DNA of 64,000 nucleotides from CAYVTM01 sp964454645 (lineage in GTDB: Bacteria > Bacteroidota > Bacteroidia > Sphingobacteriales > Sphingobacteriaceae), in the NCBI GenBank assembly GCA_964454645.1, contig CAYVTM010000001.1, positions 1-64,000 of the forward strand. The letters are read 5' to 3'. Under the pieces are notes generated by a model. The model saw only the letters and a list, made by a program, of their open reading frames with translations. It made no database searches and was not told the DNA's origin. Positions 42,064-51,831 of the stretch are shown here, piece by piece; position 1 is the first letter of the stretch; each line of letters opens with the position of its first letter. The position numbers and the translations under genes were made by a program.

Positions 42064-43506
42064 TTAAGGGACAAGGGGTAGGCTTATAGTAAAGCTGGTT
42101 CCTTTACCGGGTTTGCTATCCACAGCAATTGCTCCTCCGTGATTGAGGATGATATTTTGGGAAGCCGTGAGCCCAAGCCCCATACCTTTGCTTTTTTTAC
42201 TGAAGAAAGGTTCGAAAAGATGCGGCAAGTCTTCCGGTTTTATCCCGGGACCGTTATCGCTGATTTGTATGATACATTGGTTTTTATGAATATGTGTTTT
42301 CAGTTTCAGTTCTCCTGTACCACTTTCCATTTCTTCAATCGCATTTATCAATATATTTAACAAAGCAATTTTCATTTTTTCGATATCGATGGATAGCATT
42401 CCTTCGGCATGAAGATCTGTCTTTAAACGGATGTTTTTTAAGGTAATACGATCTTCGGCAAGCATAATACTTTCACGAATCAACTCTTTGATAGTTCGGT
42501 TTACAAAAGTTAATTCTGCCGGTTTCGCCGAGTCGAGCAGTTCGGTAATTAATTGATTGATGCGTGCAGCATTACGTTGGATGATCTCTATATAGGTTTG
42601 TGAGTCGGGATGAGCTGCTAATGCCGAACGGACTTCTTCCAACGCTAAATTTATATTGGTTAAAGGATTACGGACTTCGTGTGCGATGGTTCGTGCGAGA
42701 CGGGCTGTTGCCAAAAATTTTTCGGAATTTATCAACACCTGCTCAGCCTTTTTATGATCCGTTAAATCGTGGATGATTCCTAAGTAAGATTCTTCTTCAC
42801 TTTCATTCTCAAATTTATCGACCGATATCAGACAAACTAATTTCTCTCCTGATTGATGGAATAACTCTGATTCGAAATTATGTACAAAACCATCTTGCGT
42901 AAGGAGTGTTTCGAACTTCATGCGATCATCGGGATTGGCAAATAGATGATGAACTTTCTTTTGCAGGATTTCTTCAATACGATAGCCGAAAAGGTTTTCA
43001 GCCGATTTGTTAAGGTTGATAAAGATTCCGTCTATATTCGATACATAAATAACATCTCTCGATTTTTCAAAGATGTTCCGGTATTTTGATTCGCTGATAC
43101 GTATATGCTCCGTAGCCAGAAACTGTTGCAGGGAATAGCGGATCGAGCGTTCCAGATTATTCACATCAATATGGTCTTTGATCAGATAATCCGCAGCCCC
43201 TAATTCCATGGCTTCCATATCAATGTCGGGATTCCCTTTGCCCGTCAGAATAATTACCGGTGTATTGTTATGTATCTTTTTTGCTTCTTTCAGAAAATCA
43301 ATTCCGGAGAATGCTCCCAATAAATAATCGACTAAATAAATTTCATATTGCTTTTCGCTTAAACTTTGAACAGCTTTTGCATAGGTAGGTATCCATTCGA
43401 TCTCATAATTATTTCCCGGAATTTCTTTGAGTATATTTCGGGTTAATACAAAATCATCATCATCATCATCTACAATCGCTATACGTATTATTTTTAAATG
43501 TTTCAT
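42064..43506 (-). CDS. hybrid histidine kinase: receiver - PAS - HisKA - HATPase
   Basis: The 480-residue protein has no membrane span. An N-terminal receiver domain (about 7-125, phospho-acceptor Asp60 in YLVDYLLG, preceded by a run of six Asp) is followed by a PAS domain (about 138-255), a dimerisation domain with His276 in TIAHEVRNP, and an ATPase domain with NAIEEME, DNGPGI and GMGLGLT boxes. It should be a soluble kinase that takes a phosphate signal in at its receiver and senses a ligand through PAS. It is the last gene of the 14-gene minus-strand run and follows a lone receiver by 3 bases. Confidence 0.92.
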   Translation of the reverse strand: MKHLKIIRIAIVDDDDDDFVLTRNILKEIPGNNYEIEWIPTYAKAVQSLSEKQYEIYLVDYLLGAFSGIDFLKEAKKIHNNTPVIILTGKGNPDIDMEAMELGAADYLIKDHIDVNNLERSIRYSLQQFLATEHIRISESKYRNIFEKSRDVIYVSNIDGIFINLNKSAENLFGYRIEEILQKKVHHLFANPDDRMKFETLLTQDGFVHNFESELFHQSGEKLVCLISVDKFENESEEESYLGIIHDLTDHKKAEQVLINSEKFLATARLARTIAHEVRNPLTNINLALEEVRSALAAHPDSQTYIEIIQRNAARINQLITELLDSAKPAELTFVNRTIKELIRESIMLAEDRITLKNIRLKTDLHAEGMLSIDIEKMKIALLNILINAIEEMESGTGELKLKTHIHKNQCIIQISDNGPGIKPEDLPHLFEPFFSKKSKGMGLGLTASQNIILNHGGAIAVDSKPGKGTSFTISLPLVP

Positions 43507-43509
43507 GTT

Positions 43510-43956
43510 TTATTGTTTGGGTAACTCTGAAATCTCGAACCAGTATTGCCCGATGGTATTGGTTACACGTACCAGTTCTGTAAAGGTTACGGGTTTGGTG
43601 ATAAAACAATTTACTCCCAGGTCGTAACTGTTCAGAATATCTTCTTCCGCTTTAGATGTTGTCAGAATAATTACAGGGATACGTCTGTAAAGCGGGTTCC
43701 CTTTAATTTCTTTTAGCGCTTCCCTGCCGTCCTTCTTAGGCATATTCAAATCTAACAGAATTATAGCCGGAAGCGGACACTTATCTTTATCGGTATGTAT
43801 TAAATAATTCATTAATGCTTCACCATTCTCTACAAAATGCAGGTGGGGTAAGACGAAATTTTCTTCGAATGCTTCCCGGATAATTAAGCGATCGTCGGCA
43901 TCATCGTCGGCTAGTAATATAGGCAGGCTGATAATACGTTTAGGCTTATTATACAT
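43510..43956 (-). CDS. single-domain response regulator (Rcp1-like)
   Basis: The 148-residue protein is only a receiver domain: acidic pocket LLADDDADD, acceptor Asp69 in ILLDLNMPKKDG, Thr in ILTTSKAEED and Lys in FITKPVTF. The insert after the acceptor is that of the Rcp1 type, often partners of phytochrome-like or PAS kinases. It starts inside the last 8 bases of the large kinase gene upstream, and the next kinase follows by 3 bases, so it is a good candidate to pass phosphate between those two kinases. Confidence 0.92.
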   Translation of the reverse strand: MYNKPKRIISLPILLADDDADDRLIIREAFEENFVLPHLHFVENGEALMNYLIHTDKDKCPLPAIILLDLNMPKKDGREALKEIKGNPLYRRIPVIILTTSKAEEDILNSYDLGVNCFITKPVTFTELVRVTNTIGQYWFEISELPKQ

Positions 43957-46390
43957 ATTCTTTCTGGCTAAGTGGTAAAAGAATAATGAAGGCAGCCCCT
44001 TCGTTCAGATTACTTTCCGCGGTGATATATCCATGATGATATTCTACAATCTTTTTACAGATTGCTAACCCGATTCCGGTTCCCTGATATTCCGATCTGC
44101 CATGTAAGCGTTGGAAGATAATAAAAATACGATCAAGATATTTTTCTTCAAAGCCAATTCCGTTATCCTGAATACGAATTTTTGCATAAGATTTTCCGGA
44201 GATCAATCCCGGATAATTTTTCCCCTTCACGATTTCCGATTGAATGCGGATCCGGGAGGCTTCATTTTCTTTTCTGAATTTCAGGGCATTGCTCAACAGG
44301 TTTTGAAACAGCTGATGAATTTGTCCGCGAATTGCATCAACAGGTGGAAACTCATCAACTATGATCTCCGCATTTGCTTGTTCTATACTAATCTCTAAAT
44401 CTTCCATCACTTCGTTAATTACCTGATTTAGATCCAGCCTGCTGAAATTTTCTTTAGAGCGTGAAACCCTTGAAAAAACAAGCAGATCGTCGATGAGTAT
44501 CTGCATTCTGCCGGCAGCATTTTGCATACGGTCGATATAATCCTTAGCATCGGTATCTAATTTTTCTGCGTGCTTACCCGACAAGCGGTCACTGAAGGTT
44601 CGTATTTTTCGTAAAGGTTCTTGTAGGTCGTGCGAAGCAACATAGGCAAACTGTTCCAGATCTTTATTGGAACGATTCAAATCTTCGATTTTTGATTCGA
44701 GTTGTTGTTGATAGGTATGTAGCGTTGTTATATCGTTCGCCATCGCCATTCCCGCAAATATTTCACCTTCACTGTTTCGAACAGGCATCACAAAAATATG
44801 ATAATACTTGCCGTTATAGGTATAAGATAATTCAGTTTCAGCCCCTTTCAATGCCTCTTTAAATATGGGAACAAATACTTTTTTATCTTCTTCATTAAAA
44901 ATGGATTCAATAGGTTTTCCGATAATTCTTTTTTTATCGATTTCGAAATCGGTTAAAGCACTACCATCGGCAAGGGTATAGGTATAATTCTGGTCGAAGA
45001 GGAAGACAGCCGAGTCGGGCATATTCCTGGCTAACGTTTTATATAAACCCTCATTTTTACGGATACGTTCCAAATCCTTTTTACGCTCGGTGATATCATT
45101 AAAAGTGACTGCAATTCCATCTCCCAATTTTACAACGGATATTGTGAAAAATTTCTGTGTTATTTCACTGAATATTTCATATACAATGGAATGCCCGGTT
45201 TCCAGTACCTGTTTATATTTCGTAAAATTGTCATTCTCCCTGAAACCATTGAACACATTGGTATTGAGCCTGCTACCAATGATGTTACGATTTTTTAGAT
45301 TTAATAATTCCAAGGATGCAGGGTTCATCATGGTCCATTCAAAATCAATAACCTCGTTTTTCTGATTACGAATTGCTTTAAAAGTCATGATACCACTCAT
45401 TGAGCTGTCTAAAACACTCTGTAAAATATTTTGTGCTTTCTCTTTTTCTTTTACTTCTTTATCGAGATTAATGATAGCTTGCTGTTTATTCGAATTGGTC
45501 TCTATGTAATTTAAGCTCAATCCGAGAAATGGAATAAAATACGAAACCGATTTCATGTAATGGGCTATGTAAAAATGATTATCGAACAGTTCCCGCGATC
45601 CAAAAGCCATGTGTAGTTGGGTAACGATAGAAGGTAATAAACTTAATATAAGTGTTTGCGAGAAAGTACTCGGATTCTGGCGATAGAACTCGGGAAAGAT
45701 AAAAATAGCTGCGATCAAATAAATAAGTAAGGGGAGTAAGTCGTACGGATGAGATATAAAGGAATTCGGATATGACATTACCGGAACTCTCAGCCCATCA
45801 TCGGTTACAATGAGGATTGCATTTAAGGCTAATAAAATAAAGATAGTACTGATGAATAACACGAATATTTTTTCACTTCGGTATTCAATACCCAAGGCTT
45901 CTTTTTTTTGAATCAGGAAAATTCCGACTCCTAATATTAATATCAGGGAATGAAAGGTTCGTGAAAAAAGCCAGGTAAAAGAGCTGATATCAGAAGTATT
46001 AATTTTGAGGGTAATCATTTGGTTAGCAGCCAGAATATGAACAACATCAAGTATTCCGGCGCAGAACAAGGCTACGCCCACAATCGGTGTACTCACATTC
46101 TTCATGATAAAATAATCGACGAAAGCGAGTATTACTGTTAAAAGAGCAATTGAAATTGAGAATGCGACCAATAAGGTATGGGTAAATTTACCGGTCAACA
46201 GCGGATGTAACTGACTGTTATCTTGTAGTTCATTCAGCGTACTAATGCTATCGAGATTAATCAGACGGTTGGATAAACCGAAATCCATGCCCATTAAATT
46301 TAATAGGGTGGGAAGCAAACAGGCGAGGAGGGTAAAGCCTATCAGGAAGGGATGAATGTTATATCGTTTTTTGAATGACAGTGTTTTCAT
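43949..46390 (-). CDS. membrane histidine kinase with MASE3-like sensor and PAS domains
   Basis: The 813-residue protein has eight or so membrane spans in its first 300 residues, which with AGILDVVHILAANQMI and TWLFSRTFHSLIL resemble a MASE3 sensor. Two PAS domains follow (about 320-440 and 450-570, with VIYEIFSEITQKFF and DSAVFLFDQNYTYTLADGSA). The kinase core has His in ASHDLQEPLRKIRTF (about residue 586) and ATPase boxes NALKFRKEN, DNGIGF and GTGIGLA. This core type (HDLQEPLRK) is typical of phytochrome-family and Rcp1-partner kinases, and the next gene is indeed an Rcp1-like receiver that overlaps it by 8 bases. Confidence 0.9.
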   Translation of the reverse strand: MKTLSFKKRYNIHPFLIGFTLLACLLPTLLNLMGMDFGLSNRLINLDSISTLNELQDNSQLHPLLTGKFTHTLLVAFSISIALLTVILAFVDYFIMKNVSTPIVGVALFCAGILDVVHILAANQMITLKINTSDISSFTWLFSRTFHSLILILGVGIFLIQKKEALGIEYRSEKIFVLFISTIFILLALNAILIVTDDGLRVPVMSYPNSFISHPYDLLPLLIYLIAAIFIFPEFYRQNPSTFSQTLILSLLPSIVTQLHMAFGSRELFDNHFYIAHYMKSVSYFIPFLGLSLNYIETNSNKQQAIINLDKEVKEKEKAQNILQSVLDSSMSGIMTFKAIRNQKNEVIDFEWTMMNPASLELLNLKNRNIIGSRLNTNVFNGFRENDNFTKYKQVLETGHSIVYEIFSEITQKFFTISVVKLGDGIAVTFNDITERKKDLERIRKNEGLYKTLARNMPDSAVFLFDQNYTYTLADGSALTDFEIDKKRIIGKPIESIFNEEDKKVFVPIFKEALKGAETELSYTYNGKYYHIFVMPVRNSEGEIFAGMAMANDITTLHTYQQQLESKIEDLNRSNKDLEQFAYVASHDLQEPLRKIRTFSDRLSGKHAEKLDTDAKDYIDRMQNAAGRMQILIDDLLVFSRVSRSKENFSRLDLNQVINEVMEDLEISIEQANAEIIVDEFPPVDAIRGQIHQLFQNLLSNALKFRKENEASRIRIQSEIVKGKNYPGLISGKSYAKIRIQDNGIGFEEKYLDRIFIIFQRLHGRSEYQGTGIGLAICKKIVEYHHGYITAESNLNEGAAFIILLPLSQKEYV

Positions 46391-46391
46391 A

Positions 46392-47804
46392 CTAACCGAT
46401 ACTGTAAGCTTTCATTTTATTATACAATGTTTTACGGTCGATATTAAGAATTTTAGCTGCCTTGGTCTTATTAAAATTAACCTGACGTAAAACATTGACA
46501 ATGGTTTCGTATTCTGCTTCCACGGCTGCCGATTTTAGATCGGGCTTACTGCTTGTTATTTTATTGTTTGTTTTTGCCCGTTCGGAAAAAGATAAAGTAA
46601 TGTTATTGATAATTTCCTGAGGTAGGCTTTTCGCTTCAATTAAAGTTCCCGTGCTCAATAATGCCGCGCGTTTTACTACGTTATTTAATTCGCGTAAATT
46701 GCCGGGCCATTTGTAGGTCATAAAGCTATCACTTACTTCTTTACTGAAACCTAAGATATTTTTATTCAATTCTTCGTTTGCCATTTTCAGGAAATGATCG
46801 GCAAAGACCATGATATCATCTTCACGTTCACGTAAAGGTGGAAGGTTGATCCCGAACTCGTTGAAGCGATGGTATAAATCTTCGCGGAAACGCCCGTTTG
46901 TTACAGCTTCCGTCAGGCTCTCGTTGGAAGCAACAATGATACGTACATCGAGGTCGATCTCTTTAGTGCCGCCAATGCGTTTTAGTTTACGTTCCTGTAC
47001 TACTCGTAATAAAAGTGTTTGAATATCGTAAGATAAATTTGCTACTTCATCCAAAAAAATAGTACCTCCGTTAGCCAATTCGAAATGCCCTATTTTTGTA
47101 TTTAAAGCTCCCGTAAATGAGCCCTTTTCATGACCGAATAATTCACTTCCAGCCAGCTCTTTCGAGAGTGCACCACAATCCATTGCAACAAAAGCTTGTT
47201 TACTGCGATTGCTGTGTTCGTGAATAGTACGCGCTACCGATTCTTTCCCTGTACCTGTCTCTCCAAAAATAATTACGCTAAAAAGGGTCGGAGCAACCAG
47301 GTCGATTTGCTTATAAAGCTCTTTTGCAATTTTGCTTTTGCCTGTAATATATTTATTCTCCGGGTAGTGTTTTGTTTGATGAGCAGGTTCTGCATTAGCT
47401 TGGCCATTCGGAAGTTCGGCATGTGCTCTTTTTGCATCGAGCGCTTTAGAAATACTCAGCAAAATTTCTTCGGGTAATAAAGGTTTGGTAACATAATCGT
47501 AAGCTCCTAACTTTATTACTTTAACAGCTGTTTTAATATCCGAATATCCGGTAATCATAATAAAGGCAAGACTTGGATCTATTTTCTTCAGTTCGCTGAG
47601 TATGCTTATCCCATCCATATCGCCCAACCGAAAATCGCACATACATAAATCGAATTTCTCTTCTTTGACTAATTCAATAGCAGTAGCGCCTTTGTGCACA
47701 GATCTTACCGAATATCCGTTCTTGCTTAAGAAACGTTCTAACAAAGTGCATATATCCATATCATCATCGATGATTAAGATTTTTGTTGTTGCTTGTTGGT
47801 TCAT
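46392..47804 (-). CDS. sigma-54-dependent response regulator (NtrC family)
   Basis: The 470-residue protein has a receiver (about 7-122, acceptor Asp57 in LCMCDFRLGD), an AAA+ domain (about 152-385) with Walker A GETGTGKES and the sigma-54 contact loop KGSFTGAL (GAFTGA variant), and a Fis-type DNA-binding helix-turn-helix (about 425-468, FNKTKAAKILNIDRKTLYNK). It activates promoters that use sigma-54. The kinase gene follows after 1 base, so the two are coupled. I found no sigma-54 promoter in the window, so its targets are not obvious. Confidence 0.95.
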   Translation of the reverse strand: MNQQATTKILIIDDDMDICTLLERFLSKNGYSVRSVHKGATAIELVKEEKFDLCMCDFRLGDMDGISILSELKKIDPSLAFIMITGYSDIKTAVKVIKLGAYDYVTKPLLPEEILLSISKALDAKRAHAELPNGQANAEPAHQTKHYPENKYITGKSKIAKELYKQIDLVAPTLFSVIIFGETGTGKESVARTIHEHSNRSKQAFVAMDCGALSKELAGSELFGHEKGSFTGALNTKIGHFELANGGTIFLDEVANLSYDIQTLLLRVVQERKLKRIGGTKEIDLDVRIIVASNESLTEAVTNGRFREDLYHRFNEFGINLPPLREREDDIMVFADHFLKMANEELNKNILGFSKEVSDSFMTYKWPGNLRELNNVVKRAALLSTGTLIEAKSLPQEIINNITLSFSERAKTNNKITSSKPDLKSAAVEAEYETIVNVLRQVNFNKTKAAKILNIDRKTLYNKMKAYSIG

Positions 47805-47813
47805 ATTTAATGG

Positions 47814-48749
47814 TTAGTGGTTATCATTACTAATTTCCTGAATATTCAGCTCTCTGTGTTTTACTAATACCGAATAGGATTTAGGTAAAACACCCTTACC
47901 GAAATGGTCGGCATAGACTTGTGTAAATTCTGCACCGAAATAAAGAATGATGGAAGAATAATACACCCATACCAGAATTACTACCAGCGAGGCAGCAGCT
48001 CCGTAACTCATTCCCAGGTTACTCATCCCGATGTATAATCCAATCATATACCTCCCCAGCATAAAAAGCAAGGCCGTAATAATTGCGCCAATCATCACAT
48101 CCTTCCAACGGATGCTTGCATCGGGTAGTACTTTAAAAATGATTGCAAACAGTAAACTGATTACAAGAAAAGTAAGGCCATGATTTCCGATCAGTATAAG
48201 CTCGGTTGAAAAGCCGGGTAACCATACCGAAAGTTTCTGATTGAATGCCAGTATGATCCCGCTCAATGTCAGTGATACCAATAAAATAAAGCCCATACTG
48301 ATGATTAAAGAGAAGGAGAGGAGACGGTTCAATAATACTTTCAGAAAACCGCGTTTCGGTTTGGGTTTTATACCCCATATAAAATTGATAGAGCTTTGAA
48401 TTTCTGCAAATACTCCGGTAGCACCGATTAAGAGTGTTCCCAAACCAATTATACTGGCAATATAACTCTTGTTCCCCTGAGCACTAACATTCTTTATCAT
48501 CTCCTGAATTTGCAGTGCTGCCTGTTCTCCAACCATCGTATTGATTTGTTCATAAATCTGCCCTTCAATAGCCTGCTTTCCCAAAAATATTCCACATAAG
48601 GAGATTATTACAATCAACATGGGCGAGATAGAGAATATTGTATAATATGCCAGCGAAGCACTCAATTTAAACCCCTTGTCTGTATCGAATTCGCCCCAGG
48701 CTTGCTGAATGACTTTAAGGAAGGTTCGTATGTATTCAGATACTGTCAT
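47814..48749 (-). CDS. YihY/BrkB family inner-membrane protein
   Basis: The 311-residue protein has six membrane spans and the family pattern of LSASLAYYTIFSISPMLIVI near the N terminus, IGATGVFAEIQSSINFIWGI, and ASLVVILVWVYYSSIILYFG, AEFTQVYADHFG near the end. BrkB/YihY proteins were once called ribonuclease BN by error; their role (perhaps transport or envelope stress) is not known. It sits between a lone receiver and the sigma-54 activator with 9 bases on each side, so it is likely made together with the signalling proteins. Confidence 0.9.
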   Translation of the reverse strand: MTVSEYIRTFLKVIQQAWGEFDTDKGFKLSASLAYYTIFSISPMLIVIISLCGIFLGKQAIEGQIYEQINTMVGEQAALQIQEMIKNVSAQGNKSYIASIIGLGTLLIGATGVFAEIQSSINFIWGIKPKPKRGFLKVLLNRLLSFSLIISMGFILLVSLTLSGIILAFNQKLSVWLPGFSTELILIGNHGLTFLVISLLFAIIFKVLPDASIRWKDVMIGAIITALLFMLGRYMIGLYIGMSNLGMSYGAAASLVVILVWVYYSSIILYFGAEFTQVYADHFGKGVLPKSYSVLVKHRELNIQEISNDNH

Positions 48750-48758
48750 AAATATTTT

Positions 48759-49124
48759 TTAAATAGATTGTAATACTTGCTGAATATGTTCTTTATTAAA
48801 TGGTTTTCCGATAAAAGAATCGGCTCCTTTTTCAATAGCTTTTTCACGTTCCTGCATTCCGTCGAATGCGCTGATCATAATGATTTTTATTCCGGGTAAC
48901 AGTTTTCGCAGATGCTCGATAAAATCAACCCCCAATCCATCGGGTAAATTATTATCTAAAAATACCAATGTAGGTTTCACTTTGCGTATAAGAATTTCTG
49001 CTTCCTTTAACGAATGTGCAACCGATACAATGTGTTTTTCCTGTTTTAGAATTCCGGCTAACAGAAAGCATATATCTTCTTCATCATCAATAATTGAAAT
49101 GGTATACTTCGCTTTATTCATCAT
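48759..49124 (-). CDS. single-domain response regulator (CheY-like)
   Basis: The 121-residue protein is a lone receiver: acidic pair in SIIDDEEDI, acceptor Asp57 in LVFLDNNLPDGLG, Ser in IMISAFDG and Lys in FIGKPFNKE. Without an output domain it must act by protein contact or as a phosphate relay. It lies 57 bases after a histidine kinase gene and 9 bases before the BrkB gene, inside the signalling cluster. Confidence 0.92.
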   Translation of the reverse strand: MMNKAKYTISIIDDEEDICFLLAGILKQEKHIVSVAHSLKEAEILIRKVKPTLVFLDNNLPDGLGVDFIEHLRKLLPGIKIIMISAFDGMQEREKAIEKGADSFIGKPFNKEHIQQVLQSI

Positions 49125-49181
49125 TATAGATGAAATTTAACGCAATTTTTAATAAAGAAGAAGAAAAATGTGTAATTTTTT

Positions 49182-50477
49182 CTACAAATCCTTCTTTAAG
49201 GTAAAAGAAAAGGTAGAACCCTGTCCTTTTTGACTTTCGATATTCAAAGAGGAATGGTTTTGCTTGAGGAAATGTTTACAGAAACCGATTCCCAGTCCCA
49301 TCCCTTGTTCATTATTTGTACCTCTGGAACTTTCGACCTGGTCGGAATATAAAATTTCGTTGATTTTGCTTGCTTCCATACCGACACCATTATCTTTTAC
49401 CGATACCCGGATATGCTTGTCATCCCTTTCTTCGATTGCTAAATGTATGGATCCACCGGTAGGGGTATATTTAATGGCGTTTTGTATCAGGTTCCGGATC
49501 ACAATGCGTATCTGATCTTTATCTACATTTACCATACAGTTTTCTGCAAAACTATAATAGGTAAAATGAATAGATTTTTGCTGAATGATTTGTTCGAGTA
49601 GATTATATTCCTCTTGCCCTATTTCGGTAATATTGAAACGGGCAGGGTTGGTTTGCACACCCTTTAACTGCACATACGACCATTGTAAAAGCTGATCGAG
49701 CGTATGAGAGAGCTGTGTTGTTTGGCTCTTCAATCGTGAAATATATTTCTCAAATTCTTCCCTGCTGATTTCATGTTCTTCAAACAGCTCCAATAATGAT
49801 TTAAAGCTTTGGATCGGACTGCGTAAATCGTGGCTGATAATAGAGAAGAGTTTGGTACGTATTAAATCGGTTTGTTCGAGAATCTTGGTTTTATTCTGAA
49901 GTTCAGTATTCTTATCCAGGATTAATTGTTGTTGAGCTTCATTTTCGGAGACAAAGAAATTCATCCCCGAGGCGAGAATGAAAAACAAAACGAAGATATC
50001 GAAATAATAATAGAAAGGGCTTTCATAAAGTAAGGGCTGTACTTTATCAAATGAAAATTGTAGTATCAGAAAAAGGGAAAGTGTAATGACAGAAAATAAG
50101 TAATGATGCTTTCTGTTGGTAAAAATGACAAACGCGAGTAAGAATACCCCAAAGTAAAAGTATTGTGTAAAGGCATGTTTGCCCGTAAATAATGCATTGA
50201 CAAAGATATCGGCAGAGACAGTTATGTACAGCCAGGCTTTAGCGAGCGTAAACTTCTCCTTGAAATTTATAAATAGAGTAATGGACGTAGAAAATATAAA
50301 TATGCTTTGAAAGGCAGCCATGAAGTAATTCTTTTCGATGAGAAAAGAAATTGTAAAAAGTATATGCAGGGCTACAACATATAAAGTAATAAGGTTTACA
50401 ATACGTAACCTTCTACTTTCGAAATAAGAAAAACCGGGTCTTAATCCAATATTTAAAAATGTATTCAGTCGGGACAT
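49182..50477 (-). CDS. membrane histidine kinase with six-span sensor
   Basis: The 431-residue protein has about six membrane spans up to residue 180 (for example LITLYVVALHILFTISFLI and FDIFVLFFILASGMNFFV), a coiled linker, the phospho-acceptor His at about residue 216 in SIISHDLRSPIQSFK, and ATPase boxes NAIKYTPTGG, DNGVGM and GMGLGIGFC. The sensor type resembles the 7TM-like kinases of Bacteroidota. It follows folC by 20 bases and precedes the CheY-like receiver, its likely partner. Confidence 0.9.
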   Translation of the reverse strand: MSRLNTFLNIGLRPGFSYFESRRLRIVNLITLYVVALHILFTISFLIEKNYFMAAFQSIFIFSTSITLFINFKEKFTLAKAWLYITVSADIFVNALFTGKHAFTQYFYFGVFLLAFVIFTNRKHHYLFSVITLSLFLILQFSFDKVQPLLYESPFYYYFDIFVLFFILASGMNFFVSENEAQQQLILDKNTELQNKTKILEQTDLIRTKLFSIISHDLRSPIQSFKSLLELFEEHEISREEFEKYISRLKSQTTQLSHTLDQLLQWSYVQLKGVQTNPARFNITEIGQEEYNLLEQIIQQKSIHFTYYSFAENCMVNVDKDQIRIVIRNLIQNAIKYTPTGGSIHLAIEERDDKHIRVSVKDNGVGMEASKINEILYSDQVESSRGTNNEQGMGLGIGFCKHFLKQNHSSLNIESQKGQGSTFSFTLKKDL

Positions 50478-50497
50478 CTTTTCTTTTAGGTATAAAT

Positions 50498-51784
50498 TCA
50501 GATTACTTCAGCAACTACAAATGTACTACCTCCGATTAAGATCAGATCCGAATCGTTTGCCTTTGTTTTAGCAGCGTTTAAAGCATCTTTCACACTTTCA
50601 TAAGCTTGTCCATGTAAATTAAACATTCCTGCTTTATTTTGCAATTCATGTGCATCCATTGCCCGGGGAATCTGAGCTTTACAAAAATAGTAACAGGCAT
50701 CTTCGGGTAAAAGAGTAAGAATTTTTGAAACATCCTTATCGCTGACAAGTCCAAATACCCAATGAAGTTTTTGGTATGAAGTGTTTGATAATTGATTCAG
50801 CACTTCTGTAATTCCCGCTTCGTTATGTCCCGTGTCGCAAACAATTAATGGTTTGTCTGATAATTTATGCCAACGCCCGCTGAAACCGGTATTTTGTTTG
50901 GTTTTACTTAATCCATTGTGTATATGATCATCAGAGATGGAATAGTTTAAGCTGCGTAATTGATACACACATTCCAGAATTCCTTTACTGTTTTTCTCCT
51001 GGTAACTTCCCGACAGGTCGAGTGATAAGTGAAAGGTATTATTTGATGGCAGATGGGTAAGTGTCAGATTTAACTCCTCGTTACTTTGATAATTTTTTTC
51101 ACTCATCCACACCCGGTCTGCAAAACTAACAGGGGAATGCTTTTCAGCCGACTTTTGAATGAATATATCTTGTGTTTCCGGTTGCGATTCACTAATTATT
51201 ACCGGAACTTTTTCTTTAATAATGCCGGCTTTTTCTCCGGCAATTTTTTCCAGGCTATCGCCTAAGAACTGCATATGATCAAAACCAATATTTGTGATCA
51301 AAGAAAGTAAGGGAGTAATAATATTCGTAGAATCAAGTCTTCCGCCCATACCTACTTCAACAATTGCAATATCTATTTGTTCATGGGCAAAATGATTGAA
51401 TGCAAGGGCGACGGTCATCTCAAAAAATGAAGGCTGTATTTCTTCAAATACTGTACGATTATTATGAACAAATTCAATTACTTTTTCTTCCGGAATCATT
51501 TGCCCATTTATCCGAATACGTTCCCGAAAATCTTTTAAATGGGGGGAAGTGTATAATCCGGTTTTGTAACCGGCTTCCTGCAAAATAGAAGCTAACATAT
51601 TGGAAGAAGAGCCTTTTCCATTAGTTCCTGCAATATGTACACTTTTAAATTTCAGATGCGGATTCCCCAGGTATCTGCATAGCTGCAGCGTGTTTGTTAA
51701 GGAAGGCTTATAGGCATCGGCACCGATGCGGTGAAACATGGGTAGCTGACTGTATAAATAGCCGAGTGCTTCTTGGTACTTCAT
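50498..51784 (-). CDS. folC: folylpolyglutamate synthase / dihydrofolate synthase
   Basis: The 428-residue ligase has the P-loop HIAGTNGKGSSSNM, the folate region GLYTSPHLKDFRERIR, the carbamoylated-Lys region in KAGIIKEKVPV and DTGHNEAGI near the C terminus. It adds glutamate to dihydropteroate and to folates using ATP. The gene lies between the TonB-like gene (47 bases upstream) and a histidine kinase gene (20 bases downstream). A TATATTTG box 14 bases before the start may be an internal promoter that sets off the signalling half of the cluster. Confidence 0.95.
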   Translation of the reverse strand: MKYQEALGYLYSQLPMFHRIGADAYKPSLTNTLQLCRYLGNPHLKFKSVHIAGTNGKGSSSNMLASILQEAGYKTGLYTSPHLKDFRERIRINGQMIPEEKVIEFVHNNRTVFEEIQPSFFEMTVALAFNHFAHEQIDIAIVEVGMGGRLDSTNIITPLLSLITNIGFDHMQFLGDSLEKIAGEKAGIIKEKVPVIISESQPETQDIFIQKSAEKHSPVSFADRVWMSEKNYQSNEELNLTLTHLPSNNTFHLSLDLSGSYQEKNSKGILECVYQLRSLNYSISDDHIHNGLSKTKQNTGFSGRWHKLSDKPLIVCDTGHNEAGITEVLNQLSNTSYQKLHWVFGLVSDKDVSKILTLLPEDACYYFCKAQIPRAMDAHELQNKAGMFNLHGQAYESVKDALNAAKTKANDSDLILIGGSTFVVAEVI

Positions 51785-51798
51785 GGTAAGGGATGCCT

Positions 51799-51806
51799 CA
51801 AATATA
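51799..51806 (-). promoter_or_regulatory. possible internal promoter box before folC
   Basis: On the minus strand TATATTTG is an exact -7 box that ends 14 bases before the folC start codon. No TTTG is seen at the -33 distance, so it is only a candidate. Confidence 0.32.
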
Positions 51807-51831
51807 CATACGGAAGGATTTTGCTGATTTT

